Positions 58,242 to 64,000 of a stretch of 64,000 nt of DNA are shown here, piece after piece. Origin of the DNA: Holothuria scabra (lineage: Eukaryota > Echinodermata > Holothuroidea > Aspidochirotida > Holothuriidae). Position numbers and translations under genes: made by a program. The DNA is taken from positions 2,356,001 through 2,420,000 of the forward strand of contig CM074187.1 in assembly GCA_037179385.1 (NCBI GenBank), given 5' to 3'. The notes below the pieces were generated by a model that was not told the origin of the DNA, ran no database searches, and worked only from the letters and a program-made list of their open reading frames with translations. The stretch's first letter is position 1; every line of letters begins with the position of its first letter.

Positions 58242-59579
58242 TTTGAGCCTTCAAAATCCTCATAAATGCCAATACAGCAATTGTCGTCAGTGTAGAATAT
58301 GAGGGTAACTGATAAAATATGGATTCAATGCATGGCATATCATACGCATGAAGAATGGCCTATATATGGACCCATTATTAATCTTGGTTTTATTGAAAAC
58401 TCAATCAAACTGGAGATACGTGATCAGCTTCATTCCCCTTCCCGGCACTTTGCGTATTTTGTAACACTGCCATCATTTATTTCTTCACGCTTGGTCGGAG
58501 CTCACGTGCTCCTTTTTGCCTGAAGTGTTCGACAGTGTTATGCGGTTTCATCTCTGTGTTTGCGGGAGGGTCGCTTCACATATTGCGTATTTGGAATACC
58601 GTATTTTATCCGTGACACATTTAAACGTGTATATCGGTTTCTGAAACATAGAACCATGGCAGACCGTAAAAATTGATCAGTCCATTGAACCTCATCTAAA
58701 ATTGAGCGGACTTTAAGCGATAGAACATTAAAGTACAGTCACCTCAATATCCATCGGTGCATCAGTATCGATATCCGAATTCACGGATGGTTTTGTTTAT
58801 TCATGGAACATTTATGATGAAGTTTTCAATTCCTCAGACTGAATAATTTATCACTGAGGTTACCTTCAGTTCAGACTTCAGTATAAAACATTCTGACAGG
58901 CCCATTAAAGCCTAACCTTCATTTAATGGGAAATGAAAAGCCATCGGAAGATGTAGAAGGCCTAGATGTAATTTTTAATTTAGGGTGGTTTCCCCCTTCT
59001 CGTTATGGTGCATGGAATCATATCAGATTAGAGTTTTCAAGCACCAAGGCTCACTGTTTTGGCAACTACTCTTTTTTAAGACGATCGCACCCGAGTGCAA
59101 ACATTTTCAGATGCCATCTCCCCATGTTTATTCTCAATTTTGTAAAAGAAAGAACTCCTATAAACCTTCTTGCCTGAAACAAAAATCGTTTACCTTTATT
59201 GGTTACTCGGCCCATAGGTTAGTCCGTTTTTCAAAATAATGATACATATTTGCCACAGCCTTCTGTGAAGTTTGGGGATCTCACTTCACCTTTAGAAAGT
59301 ACGCCATCTATTGGCAATCTGGCAACCACGCTTCGCGTCGGTGTGTTTTTTTTTTATTTCTTGGGCGAATGGGGAGATTTTTCAAAATTTACATTGAAAT
59401 CATGGAAACTGAAAAATGTTGTTCCGTTGGAATGAATTGACGTATCCCCCAATTTGCTCTTAAAGAAAATAACCCGCTGCATGTGACCAGCATGCAGTAA
59501 TTAGTCAACACACAGATTGAGTAACAGAGTTCGAAATGGAACTAAAGCCCGTGATTCTTTCACGGCCCACATATAGACA

Positions 59580-60913
59580 CAGTGGCGGATCTAGGGTTTT
59601 AAAAAAAGGGGGGGTGGCCAGGGTTTGGGTTTTGAATATTTCAGAAAAAATAAGTATTTCGCCATTTTTTAAAAACCATGTGAGGTGTGTGATGGGAAGG
59701 ACTAGTGCCACCGAAAGGGGGATAGGGCAAACGTAATGAATGGTATGGAGCCACCCCCCCCCCACCTCCCAAAAAATGACCCTCCAAAGTTAAGGCGAAA
59801 GCAATGTTTTTTTAAGTTCAAGTCAAGTATTTGATACACATTATGGAGGATTATTGGCCCTTCATATTTTTCCCCGTTAAGTGAGGGGGATATCAAGTGC
59901 GATAGGTTTGTAATTCTTCACTAAGCCAGAAATCCATAAAAAAAATACTTACTGAAGCTTTAAAAATTTAACATCTTTAAAACATTCTTAAAACTTAGAA
60001 ATAAAACACATGGTAGACACCACCCCCTATGAAATCGAGATGACTGCTGTATCCAAGCCATCTACGCTGCTCAATCCATCTACGCTGCAGGAATGTTACA
60101 CGTTTGCCTCCCTTAAATTGTCGACTATGAAGTGTGTGTAAGGAGTCGGGTTTCCAGCAATTATTCATGATTTCCACTTTTCTTGCATCTTTTAGCAGTT
60201 CAGATGTGTGAATGACTTGGGATATATCATTCGGAGATACAGCCGTTTGCACGGGGCTCTCATACTGGCAACAGTTGCATTATCAGATGCAGCCAGTTGC
60301 GGTGCATTATGCGTTTCTGGAGGTTGAAGCGACGTTGACACTTCCTCATAAATATTCTCTACGATCATAGGCCCAGCGCACCCTTGGTTTAGCCTTTCAC
60401 TTTCGAGAGGGTCTTCCCCATTCTGCCGTACATGCTTGTTAACTACAAAACTATTCAAAGTCTGTTGCCCACAACACCTTTCTTTCCATTGTTTCATGTA
60501 TAATCCAATTAAGTTTGGTATTTCCGTATCATATACGCTAGCAATGAAGTATGCGGTAAACATCTACAACCTAACGTTAGGCGTAATAATGACTCAGGTG
60601 TGTGTGTGATCATGGCAATTTGTCTCCACTTTTGGGAAGCACTAAAGTAATACGGTTGCACCTTCAAGCTCTATTCTATGTTCGTACCAGACTTTAAGAA
60701 TTAAATTGGTCTTTGGTGTTGCTGCATTTAACATTTTAATTAATCCACTTTTAAACATGTACTTTTAAAATTGTTGTTCGTGTTCCATAGGAAATAATAA
60801 TAGGGACGATAGCATGTGAAAACAATGCCTACTTTTTGTTATTTTTTTAAATTTTTGTAAAAAAGGGGGGTGGGGTGGCTAGCCACCCTAGTCACCCCCT
60901 AAATCCGCCACTG
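59580..60913 (-). mobile_element. 1.33-kb hAT derivative with a ZMYM/TTF-type transposase fragment
   Basis: The ends CAGTGGCGGATCTAGG and CTAAATCCGCCACTG are inverted repeats of the same type as 52828-54344. The flanks share only AGACA(C), so the 8-bp target duplication is not clean. Minus-strand frames at 60563-60192 and 60252-59995 carry an N-terminal transposase remnant. The rest of the enzyme, including the catalytic core, is deleted. Confidence 0.75.
59995..60563 (-). pseudogene. N-terminal fragment of a ZMYM/TTF-zinc-finger hAT transposase
   Basis: Two overlapping minus-strand frames (60563-60192 and 60252-59995) read as one piece with a frame change near 60.22 kb. The second carries NDISQVIHTSELLKDARK, NNCWKPDS and GKRVTFLQRRWIEQ..WLGYS. 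This matches the DIG.YV..L.D..K, N.W.P and R.FQ..W...F.WL.YS order at the start of TTF-type zinc-finger hAT proteins such as those related to ZMYM1/5. The Cys-rich finger itself and everything after it are absent. Confidence 0.6.
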
Positions 60914-63900
60914 AGACACGGCATCGTTCGTTTTGAGCAATGCTGGTGACAGTCATGAGCGTGTGCAGAGGAGTCGTCATGGCTATATGACTTCTTTCAG
61001 TTCAGAAGTCAAATTCCATGGAGCTCAACTTACTTATCATAACCAAGAGCAAGACCGGATATATTCCCAACTCGGTGTCCTAACAATGTAACATGTTGGG
61101 ACATCGGGGCCTGCGTCTTCCCGGTCACGACTCGATGATCGGTATAAACCCGAAGTAACACCATATATTCCGACTTGTAAAACTGCACCAAAAGATTTGG
61201 GTCTTGCTCTTGTTAGCTTTAAGGAACAGAAAAGTGAAAGAAACTTCAAGAACAAAATTTCTGCAGCCAGCAGGGCGTCACGTTACCGGATTTTGGGAAT
61301 GCTCACCCCACCCCTTAACAATAAAAATGCCGTCTGCTGGGGATTTTTGGGGGATCCGTTAGGAAAACTGCACCTTTAGTGGGAATTCCAATTCAATTCA
61401 ATTGGAATTCCAACCAAGGAGTTCCATTGCTATGAAAAGCAACTCCCTGATTGGACCAAAGTGCATTTATTGGATCATTTAACTGGGTACCATGACAACA
61501 CTGAGAGACGTTTACAGGATATTTTCCTTTACATTTTTAGTTTCCAATTCATTTACCTTTTCATAACAAATATTTTATTTTTGGAGAGACTGAGGGAAAT
61601 TTATGACAATAAGGTGTCAGAATGTTTTGAGAAAAGCGGTAAGATGTCCCGAAAGATCACAAACTTTTCTCCGACAGAAAAGCCGTCAACCTAACTGACC
61701 ACATACTTGTTAGAGTGTTAGTTATAGCTTCGCGTAAAGGCCATACCATATGATATACCATATCAAGTCTAATCAGGACCGTAGTCAGAAAAGATTCTGG
61801 AGGGCAGAAAAACACCTCCAGGGAAGAAATTTTTCTAAGGGGGCCAAATGGTCAAATTTGTACAATGGCAAACTTAAAATCTCTATGAGGCGAAACTTTT
61901 CCGAATGGAGTTTTGCCGTCTACCATCCCTTCGCTACGGCCTGCGATATCATTTTTGTCCGTTCTCCAGTAATGAATGCCTTCATGAAATAGTAAACGTA
62001 GGCAGATCAGTATGTAAATCACGAAAAGAATATAACCTACACAAAACGACAATTTGGGTAATCGTTAGAAACGCCAATCAATCGGCAGAACAGGAAGTCA
62101 ACCATGTTTTATAGTCCTTTCATTGGGCGCGTTTCCCTGGCGCCATGCAGTCCCAGCTCGCTAGTTCTCGGTAATTCGTTGGAAATGTGTAGACTTCTAG
62201 AATTAGCAGGTGGCCGTCCATCAAATTGTGTCGTTTCATGACCACCAAAACGGGAAAGGGTAATCTTTGTGTATTTAAAAAGAAAATTTCAAAGAACAAC
62301 CCTTTTCTTTTCACACACACAACTCGGGTACGTTAATTAGCACAGATGATTTAAAAATTTTAATTTCTGAGATGTAAACCTACCTTACCTTTGCACAAAA
62401 AGAGCCATTCGCGTTCGCTGTTCGACGAATCATCAGTTATCCCCGAAGTTGACCAACCATTTAAGTTGCTTCATCGCTTACACGCCTTCGTAGCAAACTG
62501 ACGTTCTTTGCCTGATCATTACATTCAGTGGCGGGTAAGGGTACAACAAAGAACGTACAGCCTTACAAGCTGACGTCGGTTACATCGGCTCGTAACAAAT
62601 GGAGTCATCTGTTATTAACGAAAAAGATTCCAGTTCGCCGTAGACGTTAAACGATAAAGCGATAAAAAAAACTCAAGATACCGTATCTTACATGTGTATT
62701 AAGACTGAAGATTCGTCTGCTTTGCTCCTCATTTTTGTTATGCAAGCAGGGTGACAGATCAAGGGTTCTCCACCTCTCCAGCCTTTGAGTATGCATGTTG
62801 TTGTATAGATCTGAAGGAGATAACCCGCTTCTGTCAAATATGGAAGCTTAACTACTAAGCGGTTTCTTTGCAGAACTGTGAGAGATTGGTTCATATTTTC
62901 CTGCCTCATGGGCACTTTAGTGGAATCTAAAGACAAACAGAATTTCGTGGGCTTTTTTTCTCTGCGTTGGCGTACACAGGGGACACTGTGCCATTCCCTC
63001 CTCACGAATGCCATTATTTTTAGTTCCTAAAAACACGTAATTAAGTAACGCAAGTTTAACTTCTAAAGATAGCACACGTCGCACCAGATTGGATTTAGCG
63101 ACACCTAAATCCTAAAACAGTTTGAAAGGGGAGGGATTGTCTCCCGAAAGCCCTCTCACTGATGCCAACTTTTTTAGTTCTGAAAAATACGCTCTTTTTG
63201 TAACGCCCCAAATTGCGTGAAAGTGCCCTGAAATTTTCAAAGGGGAGGAAAAACCCCCTCCTCGTGTCCCCTCCCCTTAGACCCCTCTCCCAGGCAAGCG
63301 ATTCTCAACATACTGCATGCCCCCATCGTTTCAGAAAAATGATCAAATCCTGACTACGGAACTGATTCTGTGACCCACCAAATAGGCCTATAGAGGGTTC
63401 GAAACAAGTTTGATTCCGACAAGACATTACAACTGAACTTGACCAAACACATCGTTTGATTATACGGTGGTGGGGCGACTCCCTTTGTCCTTTTGTGGAG
63501 AGAGCCGCCAATAACAAAAGAATTAATTGACCATAATTGTTTTCATGCTCTCTCAGTCGCTGATACCATTATTTTCCGTGATATTTATAGTGTGTTGCAA
63601 ACACTCCTGTTGTAAGCGATTTACTAAGCGGTTTTAAATAATTGATTGCTAGTCAGGAAATCATGTATCGGATTATCTTCGAGAGAAACACCACGATTAG
63701 TTTGGACAAGAACTTGGGACAATACAGTCTGTGTTCTCTTATCGATCAGTTGAATGGATGCAGTCGAATGGAAAGCTCTGACAATTAAACTGCCAAACAT
63801 GCAAACATACAACTTTGCTCGCACTTGTAAAATCACGACCATGTACACAAGTGTTTTGGAACACATTATATGTTGAGGAAGCAGAACGTTTGAAATGGTA

Positions 63901-64000
63901 TTGAAAAAGAGGTTGAGATCCTTGGTACTAGCCTATAGAATATCTAAAAAACGTCAATGGGAGAGCACCAATATTTAGGGAGGCTGCGAACAATTTATAG
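60914..64000. other. No supported gene
   Basis: A 108-codon minus frame (63014-62688) and an 80-codon minus frame (63866-63624) are the longest. Neither shows a recognisable domain or a convincing splice partner. A perfect short inverted repeat GGAATTCCAATTCAATTC / GAATTGGAATTCC sits near 61.38-61.41 kb. A GGGGAGG..CCCCCTCC repeat near 63.24 kb matches one near 37.62 kb. Confidence 0.4.

Noticed and set aside
62688..63014. 108-codon minus-strand open frame
   Set aside because: Looks mildly protein-like but has no recognisable motif, no clear start or splice partner, and no polyadenylation context.
1..64000. A gene cluster or defence system
   Set aside because: Only two confident host genes with unrelated functions are present; everything else supportable is mobile DNA or spacer.

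Overview
This window looks like animal nuclear DNA. It is AT-rich, genes are split by long introns with GT/AG borders, and most of the sequence is transposon-derived. The two recognisable host proteins have vertebrate-like counterparts. The transposon mix (many hAT-type elements, tRNA-derived SINEs, a CR1/Jockey-like retrotransposon) and the frequent GCCTAGGC-type motifs would suit a marine invertebrate, perhaps an echinoderm. That placement is an inference; no marker here fixes the species.

Layout. (1) 0.5-11.5 kb, plus strand: the gene for mitochondrial ribosomal protein L9 (MRPL9). Seven coding exons can be read (2540-10618); the first coding exon was not found. Its first visible intron holds a hAT transposon with a second hAT nested inside it, each with a perfect 8-bp target duplication. 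Another intron holds a SINE, and a third holds a long hairpin MITE. (2) 11.3-18.2 kb: intergenic, with a SINE, degenerate repeats carrying TGACCTTTGACC motifs, a small hAT MITE and a microsatellite. (3) 18.2-26.3 kb, minus strand: riboflavin kinase (RFK), complete in four coding exons, 152 residues. MRPL9 and RFK are tail to tail. (4) 27.9-29.7 kb: a degenerate tandem array interrupted by a hAT element. (5) 30.5-36 kb: a 5.5-kb hAT element with a decayed transposase gene (BED-like zinc finger, catalytic core, C-terminal dimerisation motif). (6) 39.5-42 kb: a 5'-truncated, frameshifted non-LTR retrotransposon ending in (TTATG)4, followed by a tRNA-like sequence. (7) 42.6-56.3 kb: inverted-repeat and TA-flanked elements, including one made of TTGGGCAA-type words and one built on the palindrome CACTTAAGTG, plus further hAT elements. 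(8) 55.7-58.3 kb: two plus-strand exons that splice in frame into an unrecognised single-pass membrane protein, and two exon-like minus-strand reading frames. (9) 59.6-60.9 kb: a hAT derivative carrying a fragment of a ZMYM/TTF-type transposase. (10) 61-64 kb: nothing supportable.

The host genes do not form a pathway. One encodes a mitochondrial large-subunit ribosomal protein and the other the enzyme that makes FMN from riboflavin. I found no operon, CRISPR array, defence island or clearly new biological system. The most notable content is the variety of short-lived DNA transposons: seven hAT insertions keep readable 8-bp target duplications, and two non-autonomous families have unusual internal repeat structures.
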